The translations under genes were made by a program, and so were the position numbers. From Theocolax elegans (lineage: Eukaryota > Arthropoda > Insecta > Hymenoptera > Cerocephalidae), in NCBI GenBank assembly GCA_026168455.1, contig CM047428.1:87066594-87130593 (forward strand): 64,000 bases of DNA. The letters are read 5' to 3'. Positions within the stretch are counted from its first letter, which is position 1; each line of letters begins with the position of its first letter. This document shows positions 1-14,000 of the stretch, piece by piece. The notes under the pieces were generated by a model. It was not told the DNA's origin, searched no databases, and saw nothing but the letters and a program-made list of their open reading frames with translations.

Positions 1-3000
1 TTTTTGTAAAACCAGGCGAACATTATCTTTGGTACTGCGCAATCGATGATTATTCAAAATTTCTATAACTAAACTTGCAGACTAAAATTTCACACGATAA
101 TAGTATAATAGGTACATCGTAAAAAACGGCAATGCTTCGTTGTTTTGATGAAAATGTAATATAAAACACTAATCTCATTCGATAAATGATTCCGATGATG
201 AACGTAACGAGTTTCACATTCCCTTGAGTAAACTTTATTTTAATTTTAAACATGTTCTGAAAAGTTTGCTAAATTTCAAAGTTATAACTTTAATTTCGTT
301 AATTAAGTTTACTTTAATTTCGTTAAATAGAATGTTAGTTTCTATAAATTAAATCGTTCCATAATCATTTAATTACGGATGAGAGATACCCGATTTTTAT
401 AAAGTGCAGTCGCCAAAATACTGTAGTGTCAAATTTCTTCCAAAAGAAAAACCCTGAAATCTCAATGTAAATGTATTTAAGTAATACGTTTACGTAGGAA
501 TATTCCGAAAGTAAGAGTGGAAAAACTGTCTCGAAGCGATTGTGTATATATCAGTGTTTCAACATACAATAAATCCGTGTTTGTAAATGAATCGCGTGTA
601 TTTATTATTTGCCCCTCCCCTCCCCTCCCTCAATCTCTCTTTATTTTCTTTATTTTAAATAAGAAAACGAGTACAATCGCTGTTGATTCATTCTTCGAAT
701 GCAGCGAAAGTGATTACGAATTAAAACGTAAATAACGAATGTATGACGTTTGTAGATGTATACGTATATCACAGTGCTGTTCCGGGAGAAGAGATGAAGA
801 TCGGTGTAAACGGTGTATCCTCACGGTACAATATGCGCGCGCGTTCATCGGAAACATTTCTGTAACGACACACCACGAGAGAGAGAGAGAGAGGGCGAGG
901 AAAGCCAGAGGAAACCTTTTTCCCAACGAGCAGATTGTCCTGAGCCTTGCTAGAGTGCAGACGGGAAAGTCCTATTCGTTCTTTTGCATACAAGTTCATT
1001 CTAAATAATTTCTGCTGTCATTTACGAGTTTCTACATATTAAAATATACCTTTTAAAAATAAAAGAATCTTCTAATTTAGTTCGATTTTTGTTCGTTCAT
1101 ACCGCGACTCGTATGCCTGCAGATACATAGATAATTTTTAAAGTAAGAAAGAACAACAAAAATTTTATGAATGAATGTGTATAGAGGTGGTATAAATAAG
1201 AACCCTGGTTAGCGTACATTAATCACATGGAAACATGCTTAACTGACATTTGTGCAGTATATATATAAATAAATTGAATAAAAACAATGTCTTAAATAAT
1301 AATTTTAACAATAATTAACAAGGATAATGTTAAGAATACAAGTGCAACCAGTTCATTTAAATAAATAAATACTAATTGGAATAATAACCGATGATAATGG
1401 AAGTACGTTTTTCTTCTTAAAATTAGGTACACGTACTGGGTAGAAGAGTGGTGAAGATTTCGACGAGGGAGTGGGTCGATGATGCAAACAATTTGAGTGA
1501 TAAGATTGCTCGGATATCGTAAATTCTTGGTTCGAATTGAATAATACAATATTCATCCGATGTATCTTCCCGCGAGGTAATAGGTATACCAAAGTTTTCC
1601 TCCGAGGTATTCTATACGCGGTCTCGGTACGATATTACACCCTATAGCTCTTGAAACTTTACAAGTACAACCATAAACTTGGCGTATGTATGGTTTACGC
1701 ATCAGCTACAGATTACACCGAGCAACGATCGTTTCGTAACCTCTATTAATGGCCTCTATAACACGATGTAATGGTTCAATGAAATTTTCACGCGGGTCTC
1801 TCTTGTATATTTGGAATTTAGTAATCCTCCGATCTAACATTTATTTCGTTATACTTTTCCGAAAAATATGTATATTAATTGCGATGAGGGGATGTCAAAC
1901 TCGTTAACCACGACGATATTAAAGAATCGTTGAAAAAACACCCTTCTGCAAGTAGGTTTCTCTTAAACTTTAAAGTAAAGCTTCTAAACTTAATAATAGA
2001 CAGAATTTTGAGACAGACATTTTGATTCTAGAACACACTTTCAGACTATACCTAAAATTTAGAGCATTTAATAATTCTGATCTGACCACTCCGGGTTATC
2101 ATTCATGTACCGTCACACACCCAATTGTTGATCAGTTATGGCAAATCCGTATACGTTCATAGAATAATTGTATATATTTTGACGCGTACATAAAGTATAA
2201 GTATACCTATATTATTAAACTTCCTTCTATAGTGATCTCAGAAAAATAAAATATCTCGTATTTTTAAAGTAAGCAACGCAATCTAAGAAAAACAAGTGGG
2301 AAATACCAATTTCCGATCAGTAAATTTATGGTACGTATACGACTTCCTAATTAAGTTTGTTATAACCAATTATTGATTGTTTAACCTTTAAATTGTATAT
2401 ACTAATGATTAGACTTATGCAATTCTTATTATTTTATTGAAATAGTATACTGATCAGAAATTGGTTCATGATCAATAATTGGGCACCTTGCGGTATACTC
2501 TCGCAATTATAAATCGAACGTTCAGCAGCGATCTGTAATGCATATCATTCGATAATAAACATTCATACACAAAAAAAGTAACGAAAACTCATCTAATTGC
2601 ATCGGATTATACATAACTTTTTTAATTTTGTTTTTTAACACGTAATTTGAATCATGGAGAAATCGTTTAGTTTAATTATGTGTATATATCTATCCGAAAT
2701 GCTTATCAAACTTGTTCATACCGAATTCTCCGAAACAATTCGAGGAACGCGAGATATATGACTATAGTTTCGACTTTTATAATACATTGAAATTTTTAAC
2801 CAAAACTGATTATTCAAATATAGTCGACTAAATAAACATGTCTTTATCAAATATTTAACGATTCGTTAGTACGTATAGTTAATGTAAACTAAATTTTTCT
2901 ATTTGAACGATAAGATAAAAGTTACTTTGACCTTATCGTGTGTGCGCGCGCGCGTACAAGATTATACTCGTATAAGTTAACAGAGGCGCTTAAATCTGAT

Positions 3001-5414
3001 ATCTACGTTTATCGAGAGAGGGACGACCTGTTAACCGATTTTTTATACTTTTTTCGCGTTCACTTGATCTTGAAATATTTAACGTGTGTACGTCTGTGAG
3101 ATCGAGCATCGGGAGTCTCGTCGAACGGTATTTTATTTGTGTATGTTATACACGAGTGATCGAGGCTTCAGTGGAAATTCGATCGAGATATATAGAGATG
3201 AATATTTACTTGAGTAAAATTGTAACGAATTTCGCTACGAGAGACCTTTGGTCATTCTTACATTTAGTTATACTATTCAAAACTTTTTATTTTCTTTATA
3301 TTATATACAACTATTAGGATTATAAGAAAATCAATATGGAGATTAGTAAACAGTTTGTTGCTGGTTTCGTGGGTACGAAATAGTTAAATTACAGGAATCT
3401 GTACCACTAAAATTTGGACATGACCGTTAAATGTTGTATATGCGATTATTACAAAGCAACATTTATACAAAATCTTTAATTGCAACTTGATTAATAAAAT
3501 GTTCGTCAGTAACAGTTGCATGTAACAATCAAGTTTTATTTAAGGGTGTATCAAATGTGTTATGTCTTACCATCCGAGTCATTTACCGACTGAGAATAAT
3601 TGGTTCCACAATAATTAATATTTTATATATTATATAGGTGTATTCAAATTTAAAGAGACATACGATTGTGCTAATTTTTAAGGTGATAACTTGAGTTAAG
3701 AGTCGCCTATTTACTTTACTGAAATCTAAAAATGTGTTTAAGTAAATCAATATATCTCACAAACTACTGCAACAATCATTTTCAATGTTTGCGCAATCGT
3801 AGACCCTATTGAAACGAACGACAACGTTTTCATGGGTCTCCTTAAATTTAAATACAAATTAGTAAATTATGTAAAACGACATTTCTCACAGTTATAGCAA
3901 ATGATTCACAAAATATCATCACGAGTTCGAAAAAACACCACCTTACAATTTATTTAAAATGATAAAAATATTTATTTAATTGTGGGACTTTAATTTAGAG
4001 TATTGCAGGTAATGCATTTTCTACGCACCTAGCAGACCTGGTTCAGATGAACTCAATTTCTTAGTTTATAGAAAGTAAGCACTTTGAGTAAAAACATAGT
4101 TAAAAATGTTGACGATTTTTCCTTTGCAATGAAACGAACTTCCTTTTCTGCTTTAAATTTTTTTGTAATTTCATATTTAGTACGTTCTTTCTTAACTCAG
4201 CATGTTAATTTTTGATAAATATATTATAAATATAAGAGGTACTTACAGCAAAGCGTTTTTTTTTAAGAAATGCGACAGTCAAATAGTTACCGACCGAGTC
4301 AAAGTAGCTGAAAAAAAGCAAGACATCATTGCACTTTGTACTTGAACATTATGTGACATCACGTTAAACTTCAATAAAAAATGTTGATGTATTAGAAGGG
4401 AATTCGACTGTTAATTTTCTGTCACAGATTGAACGGTCAAAATTGTTTCCGTAACTAATTTTGAATGCACTAATATATTGTAGGAAATTTAGCAGCGAAG
4501 GGCATTTATATCTTGATTTATTCGCACTTACCATCATATATTTAATGAAAATACGTTTTTTCGGTACCTTTGACTCTGTCGCGGGTAATAATTTGATTAG
4601 TTACATCCTCTTAATAAAGTTAACGTTTATATCATTTGCTATATGTATCATATATACGATATGTGGTTAACTGGTTTGTAAAATATATCTGATACACTTT
4701 ACATTTACCACTGGGTGTGATAAATAAAATAACATTTTATGACACCGCGGCCATCAGTGATGCCTTATAACTTAAATTTGTCCTTATTCGTTGATTAATC
4801 GGCAGTCCTTCTATTCCTACAATCTATAAGTATAATAACTCTAGTTGCGTCAACGCTCTTACCGCGAGCAAGTCGTACTAAAAAAATTAATTTCCTTTTT
4901 TATAAATAATATCATCGACCACGTGATAAACTTCTCATCGTTACGCAATACAAGGAAATGTCAAAACGAAATATTGAAAATAATAAAATAGTAAATTGAC
5001 ATCGGAAGAAACTGTGTAATTGTATAACCCTAAGAATTATTGTCATTGCCTGCGCGTGTACGTATATATACATGCACATATGCAGATACATACGTATAAC
5101 CGCGTATAAAAAAGTTGAAACGCGACTTTCCAGTTTCTACTAAATATCTCACGTTAAGGATAACAATGCATCAGCATTCAGCGCCTTGTCTTGCACGCCC
5201 AAGTATAATATGTATACTAAATACAGAGAGAAAGAGAGAGAGAGAGACAATCGCGCAAGGTCTTGCGTATATGTGTATTTTCTTTTCTCTCCTGCGCGCG
5301 CGGGTTTCGCTTTTATTTAGTGGGTTAGTGAACCTGGTACTTTCGGCGTGTCAGCACTCGTGTCCAACTTTTCCCTCGATTCTCGCTCAATTTCATCGAA
5401 CCGTCTCTCTCGAC
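1..5414. other. AT-rich intergenic DNA, no gene seen
   Basis: No open frame here has splice signals, family resemblance or coding-like codon use. The stretch contains short (GA)n runs near 877-893 and 5225-5247, an alternating purine-pyrimidine CG/TG tract near 2939-2954, one TTAA-ended element (listed separately), and a short fragment at about 3371-3432 that resembles the 5' part of the dispersed TTAA repeat family (a core like AAATTACAGGAATCTG). A somewhat GC-richer block at 740-1000 could be regulatory but shows nothing decisive. Confidence 0.6.
4263..4614. mobile_element. TTAA-ended miniature inverted-repeat element
   Basis: The element begins TTAAGAAATGCGAC and ends ACATCCTCTTAA, so both ends carry TTAA. 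The inner termini are imperfect inverted repeats built around TTACCGACCGAGTC on the left and GACTCTGTCGCGGGTAA on the right. It resembles the copy at 38016-38378 in order and spacing of internal words (for example CATTG.ACTT...TTGAA.ATTA). There is no transposase. TTAA targets are typical of piggyBac and Kolobok superfamilies; which one applies here is not settled. Confidence 0.55.
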
Positions 5415-5415
5415 G

Positions 5416-5446
5416 CATAAATTCTCCAAACGAATATACATCAGTG
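5416..5446 (+). promoter_or_regulatory. Putative TATA + initiator core promoter
   Basis: A TATA-like CATAAATT at 5416-5423 is followed about 26 bases later by ATCAGTG (5440-5446), which matches the arthropod initiator consensus TCAGT. The spacing is normal for an insect core promoter. It lies 32-38 bases before the start codon of the signal-peptide exon at 5478. Confidence 0.4.
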
Positions 5447-5477
5447 TGCGAAATAGAGTGATCGACAATCTATAAAT

Positions 5478-5530
5478 ATGTGGACCATTCATTTTGGATT
5501 ATTCGTTGTCACGTGCTTATTCCAATTTAG
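5478..5530 (+). CDS. Orphan first coding exon with signal peptide
   Basis: From the ATG at 5478 the frame encodes a hydrophobic leader beginning MWTIHFGLFVVTCLF and reaches a plausible splice donor (TTTAG|GTATGC) after 53 bases, leaving phase 2. A hydrophobic leader on a short first exon behind a TATA/initiator promoter is the layout used by the cuticular-protein genes elsewhere in this window, so a secreted product is likely. I found no convincing phase-2 second exon on the plus strand before the mutarotase gene. It may be a decayed gene, a gene with a distant second exon, or chance. Without splicing the frame would run on to 5744 with no recognisable domain. Confidence 0.3.
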
Positions 5531-8042
5531 GTATGCGTCAAAACAAATTGTCTCTCCGAGTTTTTCGATTTCTTGCATTTATACACTTGCTTCGTCTCGG
5601 GGAAACTATAATTGCGACACTGCAAAATATTCCCGGTCTGTCAAACTGATCTACTGTACTTACCGCGCTCAACAATTACTTTTTTTAACTTATTTACATC
5701 GTGATCGTTTCAACATATTTATTTTCCTCCCGTATTTTCAATAACTTCTCTTTTTTATTATTCAATTTACACGATATGAAGATAACGAATTATACGCCGC
5801 GTATTTATTTAATCGCAGGTCAAGGTGTATATTATACATACGCATGCACATATAATTAATATACCAATAAAATCTTATAATTATTATCCATCACGCGGTA
5901 AAATTTAGGTAAGCGCATCAGTCGAACTAACATAGTAGTTATAGTCGATCTAAGATATAAACAACGAATAATAATCTTTGGAAAGTTTCTAATTGGCGCA
6001 TATTTATATACTTGGCGGATGAAAAAATTCTTCTCGAATAAAAAATCCGTGGTAAAATGCAATCTTATCTGCTTGATGTAGTTTTGTTCAAAATAACTCG
6101 TTTTGCGCGTTATCGATGCAAATTATATTGGAAAATTGTTGATACAAACGGTTAGACGACACACGCCAAGTTTATTGCGGAATGCGTCGTTTTTTAAGAT
6201 ATATCAAGGAATGTTGCACTAGATTATTTACATTTTTTTCACTCGCTCGTCGAATCTACCAAATAAATCATCTCTAAATTTGCTTTGAGTCAAAATTATT
6301 GCTTCTGATCGAGTTCAGTGCCACGAATGTCAACAATTATTCATTTTTTCTCTAAACGTCGAATGGTTTCTCTTTTTACTCTAACGCATTTAGAGAGTGG
6401 CCCTTTCTTTTTTTTTATATTATAATATAAATAATAACATTTCGCGAAATTTAAAAAGATTGTTTTTTTTTCGCTTTAATTTGTACGAGGGATACACCCA
6501 TGCATCTTCCACATTTTACATTGATCGCGAATATTTGAGATATTTTCTGATATCGGAAAACATATTTTATACATTTTCTGCATTTTAAAAATGATACGTA
6601 TAATTCAATGAGTAAAGTGTCCTATAAATTCGGTTTATACGGTAAGCGCACATTTTATTTTCAAAATTAAATTTTTTGCGTTCCTTATGGTACTTAGGGG
6701 ACTCAGTTGTTCAAATTTAAAGACTCAAACCTGGAAAATGTTTCTAAACGTTATACTATTCTACGTAACATCGTAATCTTAATAGAAATTGAAACGATAT
6801 TTTCTTCTTCAAAAATGGATAATAAAGTAGGTATAGTCATAATATATGGAACAGGTTATTGTTTTTCATCCCGAAACATTAATAAACCTGTTAATAATAC
6901 CGAAAAAATAAATGACATAAAATATATTTATATACTAGCGGAGTGACATTCTGTAACAGTTACTACTTATTATTTATCCGTAGAAACTTCGCACGCGTAC
7001 TCGTAGATGTCACCGCTCTTACCGAACACTCATATATATACTTATTTAATGTAACATGGCAATGTAAGTTAACCTTAAGCCAATAAAATTTCTATCATCA
7101 TCATATATATACTTATCAAACGTCAGGAATTTCATACGAGACCAAAGACCAAATATTTTATTATCGAAATACATGAATTATCGCAATATTCTCGATCGCT
7201 CTCGTCGAATCTCTCATGTATTTTTAAACAACATATTTTACAATTACGGAATATTATATTTCAAATTTTGAAAATTCAAATAATATGTTTTATATTTGAA
7301 TAAAAAGATTAACGAGTAACTAAATAACCGGGAGCTTTTCCATTAAGCTCGACTGCACCTTACAAGCAAATGCAATAGGTTACACAAATGAAAGTTTGTT
7401 CAAACAAAAAAGAAATAATAATTTTTAATAAAATGTTAATTTATTTATACAAGGAGCAAGTTTCTCTTCAAAACTTATAGAGTATTACAAATGCTGCACG
7501 ACCGGGTTATTAAAAAGAGACCTTCATTTTTTTCTCCTCGTAGAAAAAAGAAGTGTTATCAACGGGAAACAATGGTCCAGGCGGTCTCTCGTAACGAGAA
7601 TAAAACTTTCCAAATTGTTCGATCACACGCGGCCTTGGTTAGCAATAACAAAGAATGTGTTATAGAATCACACGCGTAATATAGATGAGATAATATATAT
7701 GTATATGTATACACGAAGAAGGGGAGAAGTGCGAAAAAAAAGAAAATAAAAGTTCGAGAGTAAATGAAAAAATAAAAAAATAGAAACGTACAACCGAGCG
7801 AACTGCGAGAGTACTTTACAGCTGATTAGATTGTTGCGAATCGTCTTTCGAATCAAAGAGACTCTGCAGTCGTTGAGTATATACCGTTGGATATACCGTG
7901 CCTTTGAGTTGAACGCGTATCTACACGTATCGTTTGCCTCTTACGTAAACCAAGAAGGATAAATTCGTATATATATATTTATGGGAATATTAAGCATTTA
8001 AATACGCAACAAGATATGAAAATATTTTGCAATATTTTTTAG
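5531..8042. other. AT-rich intergenic DNA
   Basis: No supported gene. The only notable point is a pyrimidine-rich tract ending TTTTTTAG at about 8033-8042, directly before the mutarotase start region. It looks like the acceptor of a 5'-UTR intron, so a non-coding first exon of that gene probably lies somewhere in this stretch. Confidence 0.5.
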
Positions 8043-8049
8043 GTGCGTC

Positions 8050-11000
8050 ATGAGTGGACCGAGTGAGAATCCTCGTGTAAACGTACAAACGTGGGGTGCG
8101 ATATCGGGGAGGCAAGTGAAATTATTCACTTTGCGAAATGCGAGAAATCAACAGGTCGACGTCGCTTCTTACGGTGCTACGATTACTGCTGTAAGGACAC
8201 CCGACAAATTTGGCAAGATCGAGGACGTTGTTTGTGGTTTCGATAATATCGAAGGTATATATATTAATAAATACATATATATAAAGATAAACCGACTGCA
8301 TTTTCTACAGTGAAATTAAATGATTCGTTTTCGTAATAGGATATTTGACGAAAGTGAATCCTTACTTCGGAGCGACCGTCGGTAGAGTAGCGAATAGAAT
8401 AGCGGGTGGTCAATTTAAAATAGACGATGTGGAATATCGAGTGTCGAGGAACGTTGGTAATAATACTCTACACGGTGGTTTCAATGGTTGGAATTCCAAA
8501 ATTTGGGAAACCGAGGTTCAAGGTGATACCGTTGTCATGTCACTTTTGACCGATGACGGGGATGAGGGGTTTCCTGGTGCTGTCATCGCTACGGTTTCGT
8601 TTAAACTTACCGACGACGGACAATTGATTATCGTAATGAAAGCTACCACTACGAAAGCTACTCCTATTAACTTAACTAACCACAGTTATTTCAATCTTGC
8701 TGGTCATGTAAGTATCAAATTTACTTTCTTTTAGAATACGTTTTTCCAAGGGTAATAGTATTCTTGAAGGCATTTACAGCCGTTTTTCCGAATCGATCAA
8801 ATTTAAATAAACGAGGCAAAATAATTTAAATAATTTAATAATTCAAAATAATTTAAAATAATTTAAGTTTGATCGATTCGGAAAAGCGACCGTAAATGCC
8901 TTCAAAAATAGTTATTAGTAAATGTTCATTCAATTTAGAGTATTGCCTCTGATTTAATATTGGTTTATATTGTAACTATTGGTTCAAAATTGTCATGACG
9001 AGTCAATTTTTTATCTCTACATTATCAAAACTTTTGGAGGAAATTTAATGAAATAAAATGTTACTTTCATTATATACCAATCTGGTATTTCAATAATGAC
9101 TAATTATATGTATATATTTAACAAATAGTAGAAAAAAAATTATTTATTTATAAAATTTTATTTAATTGTAATTTGAAATCAAAGATTATAGGGATCGATT
9201 GCGGCTAGCGGCATGATTACGCTTGAAAGTATGTATACTCAAATCTGGATATTCAAAAAGTAAGATTAAGTATATATAAGTATAGGGGGTGTGAAGGAAT
9301 GAAGCCTTTTCCCAATTTTATTTTAAAATTATTCGTCCGAGTATAATTTTCTGATGCTAAGCCAAAATACTTACCGAGCTCAGACCAATGGCATCAGTAT
9401 ATACATTCGATTTTTTCGTGAACTAATAACGCATAACGATGTGGGGCACAAATTACAGGAATCTGCACCTCTCAACCCAAAAATTATATCTAAATTATAG
9501 CTCAAAACATAAGGGAGGGCCTGACGTTTTGATATTTACATTATTTATATTATTATTAATAAAAAGAGGCATATAACTTTTCAAATCAAATATCGCAATC
9601 AAATTATGGATTTAAAAATCTGGAAAAATTTGGGTATGTGGTTTAAAACGTGCCTAAGAATCTGACGTTCAGGGTTTTTAAAAAATTTTATTCATTTGTT
9701 TAAAAAAAACGTAAAAAATTACCTTTTGCTGAGTCTGACATACCTTTAATTTGCAATCGTTTATTAGAATAATTTATATAGAATGTATCGAATTTGGAGT
9801 CGTTATCGAGAATTGCTTAGGTGTATACGTAAAATTGATAACGATTGCCGAGGATTACGAATGGATAGGTGAAAAATAAGTAGCATATTAAATGACGTTA
9901 TGTCTGTACGAGACATTTTTAATAATTCTTATAAAACATATATATATATATATACATATACGTAACACTTATCGATAGACGATACTATAGAGTGCATACG
10001 GTAACTAACATTATAAATTTGTTCGTTATTTAACATTTCATGGACGTATGGGTATAACACAATTTTATTTATATATTCGATGTAACAGAGGTTTCTTATT
10101 TTCTTTTACATATCGGTCTGATGTTGACTTTAATTATAAGGATACTCGGTGGAAAGGAAATGCGTGGAGTTCCAAGTGTATAATCCTTCCTCGTGTAAAT
10201 ATCTTGAATATTTGGCGAAAGTTCACATCATTCCATCTGTCGAAATAATCTCAAGAATACCATCGAACCGTATCGTTGGTGCTAAAACGCTCGTTCACTT
10301 TTCTTCTTGCGAATACATGTAGTGCCGAAGACGAAAACTTGTTGACATTCAGTTGATGGAAACATACTTTGCTTCGATTCTTCTTCTTCTTCTCCGTGTC
10401 CTATGCACTTGCACTTGAAAGTAAGCACAGCAGTACGAGGGAAATTACGAGGGAATCGGAGGTATATCGGTGAAAAAGCTAGACGAAGCAAGTACAATAC
10501 AAAAAAAGTTTTTTTCCTTTAACACGAGCGTTTCGTACAAATAAAGTAAGATATACTACAAGCTGCCTTATATACATCGTATAATTATCATTATATTTAT
10601 CTGTGAAATCAATAGCTGCATATAATCGATGTAATTAGCTGCGTAATCTCAAGCTGCAAATTTGTATGTGCGGATTGAACGACAGAAAAATGAACGTAAA
10701 ATATGCTATAGCGTTAATAGATGCACTCGTATACAGCTGTTTATAATATTATAAAGTTGAGTGTGCGTTATTGGAAATATATAACATGGTTAATATAACG
10801 ATAATAAAGGGAGGGGTGACTGACATGTATACAAAACAATATGGCAAACGCAAATTACATATAGATATAAACTTAATATTGCACCCGAGTCGTTTAATCA
10901 TAGTTACAGGTTACAGGCTTTTCTTCGCGAAACATCATTAAAACCTATATAGAACTATATATTTTACTATTTGCTCTTGATGTAACAACAATTACAATCG

Positions 11001-14000
11001 CATTGAATCATTCTTCTTATTTTTCTTTTATCTTTCCTTACTTCGTTTTCACTATAATATCGTTTACATTTTAGCTTTTCTTTCCTATGTTAACTATACA
11101 GTACAATAATTATATACGCTGCACGGAGAGAAAACGTGAATAAAAGTTATCTAACTGTTACTTGCTTCTTCAGTTCGTTAAAAAGTCACTCGAACCTTCC
11201 GTCAAAAGTGAGTCAAAATGGAGGTTTTCTTTGAGTTCGTCAAGTCCACTCTTTCAGTTTGAAAAAAAATGAAATTTTTTTAACTTTTTAACTATATTTT
11301 GAAAAAGAAAGTCTAATAAAATTATTGCAACATGTACAACCACAGCACTTAGATCTCTTTTTCCATAATTCGATATGTAAAAAATTATATTTTCATTAAT
11401 TCAAGCATATATAAATTGATACTCATCTGAATTTATAATAAAATGTCATTTAAATACCTTTTGGCATTATACGATATTCACATTAAACTTTGTTCAAGTG
11501 TTAAAAATCTGCTCTCTAATTTCCTTGGACTGACAAATCATTTGAAACTTTGCGGCAAAATTGGGTTTTCGATAGAGTATCCGTAAAGTACGACTTTACG
11601 TACTGTTTTGCGGACGTAAAGTGCGACTTTACGAACACGTGTACAGTCTTTACGGACACGTGTACAAAAAAAAATATTGTATTGAAATTGCTAAGAACTT
11701 TACGGATACTCTCTCGAAAAGTAATGTTCGCGCCTCGGCCGTAAACTTTTTCAGCCTCGCATGTAAAGTAGCGATCCTCGGACGCTGCTTTCCACACTCG
11801 GCTGAAAAAGTTCTACTTTACGGCCTTGGCACGAAAACTACTATTTACCGAGTAAAAATAAATACTTATTTATAATGATTGATTAGAAATGAAATTTTCC
11901 CTCCGTACTGATTCATTCAATTTTGTCGCTATACGAGTCACTTTTCACTCGAAAACATTTAAAAAGAATAATGGAGTAATTATATTCACCGCAAGAAATT
12001 TAGAGAGTTCAAGGGAAAATCTTAATATTGAAATTTTTGACCGTGCTTGCTTGATAGTTATTTTTTTTTGTTCAAGAATGTTTACACATTGATACTAGAA
12101 TATTTATACAAAACATTTAGATAAACTCTAGACATATTTTCTCCCCGCGTATAGAAATTCGTATTTAACAAACTAAGATAAATTGAGTTGCATTACTTTT
12201 GTGCCACGTATCCATCGTATCTTAAACAAATTATTATTTATAAACATTTACTTACAAAACGCTTTTGGCAGTAATATGTAATATCACTTTTTATGTTTAA
12301 ATATAACTCTCAAAAAAAAATATATATACGTATATGTTTAAATAAAGATATATTGTTCATGCAATTTGGTATGTTTTACGATATAATTTTTTATAATCTC
12401 TCTACTTTACACTAAATTCTTAATTGTTTACGATTCCTAAATCTTTATTATTTTTTATGGAATGTACTGTAAATCAGTCCCATAAAAAATACTTATACGC
12501 ACCGCTGGTGTCACTGGGAGTAGAACGAAATTGAATCAATTGAAAATTTTTGTACACATTTCATTGTTTTTGCTGTTGAGAAGGTACGATTTAGCAGGTG
12601 ACAATGATTGTATTGTACGAGTCTTTCTTAACTTGTGTCGACTACCAGGTATTCTCTCAACCTTGTAAACGTGATGGTTAACTAATGTCTCCGGCTGTGC
12701 CAATCTCATACACAGTGACACAGGACCAGAAAAATCAATGTCCGTAGCCAATTCAAGTTTTGGCTCTACCGTTACAGTAAATTCAGCTCTACTGTGTACA
12801 AAGCTTGTTAATATTTTACTGCTACCACGAATAGCAACACCAGCTTTCATCTCTACCAGCGATTGAGCATTTCTTGACCACAGACTCAGTTGTATCTGTC
12901 CTGCTAAATCAAAACTCATTGCACCTTCGACATCTGTTTCCACCACAAAACCAGAACCTAAATTTATTACCTCTTTGTATCTATGGAGATTAACAATTGT
13001 TTGAAATGCTGGTGTACGTTCTGAGGCAGTTCCAGACCATACGTGACCCATCAATTCACCTTGTCCAGAAAAGAAAACAAATGGACGTATGTAAACGTTA
13101 AAAAATGAAATTTCCATTCCTGCTGTAGCTACTTCATTTTCTGAAGGTACATCATTATCCTCATCTTCGCTTGATGACATAAAACTTCCAAGACCATCTG
13201 CGAATAGACCAAGAGAGAAAAATTTATGTTTGAACTCACCACTTTCTAATATCACATCAACTATGCCACGTTTTAAGAGGCCAGAATTTATTTCTTGAAT
13301 TGTGACAAGAGAACCATTACTACCAGCTGATCGAAGAAAACTTCTTGTAAACGCAGTACTCAAACCTTTTTGGGATAAAGTATTGTAATTGACATTTTTA
13401 ACAAGTTCTCTTTTAGTAGCCTCTTTAAGCTTTTCATGAAATTCCAATTTCGTTTCATCCAATTGATACAATCGTTGAAGTAAATATTTTTTCACTTCAT
13501 ATGCAGTATCCTGACTATTTAGATACTGTAACAATTGTTGCAAATCATCTACAGAAGGATTGTTCTCAAGAATGACATTTAATGCTAATGTCCTAGCACT
13601 ACTATCGACTCTCTGTCCTTTGAGTTGAAGAAAAGTTTTCATTGCTAAAGTTTTAACTTCTGGTGTTATGCAGTTAGAGTCAAAGGAAGATAAAGCTTTC
13701 CAAGTAACTACGCTTATTGCTTTGCTACTGTTTGTAAATTTTAGTAAAATTGGTACAGCATTTTTGGAACCCAAGTTACCTAAGGAACGAAGAAACTTTA
13801 TTTTACACGGCTCTCCTGAGCAGCTAAATAAACCAAGTTCTAAACTGTCCTTTGCTTTATCAATATAATTAGGTGAACCATACTGTTTTGCCATAGCTGC
13901 TGCAGTTAAAGCTAAAGTCTCGGATATTTTATCATTGTCTATTGTTTCTTCGGAACGTCTTAGTATATCTTTTAGAATATCTGGATTTGGAAATGGAGAC

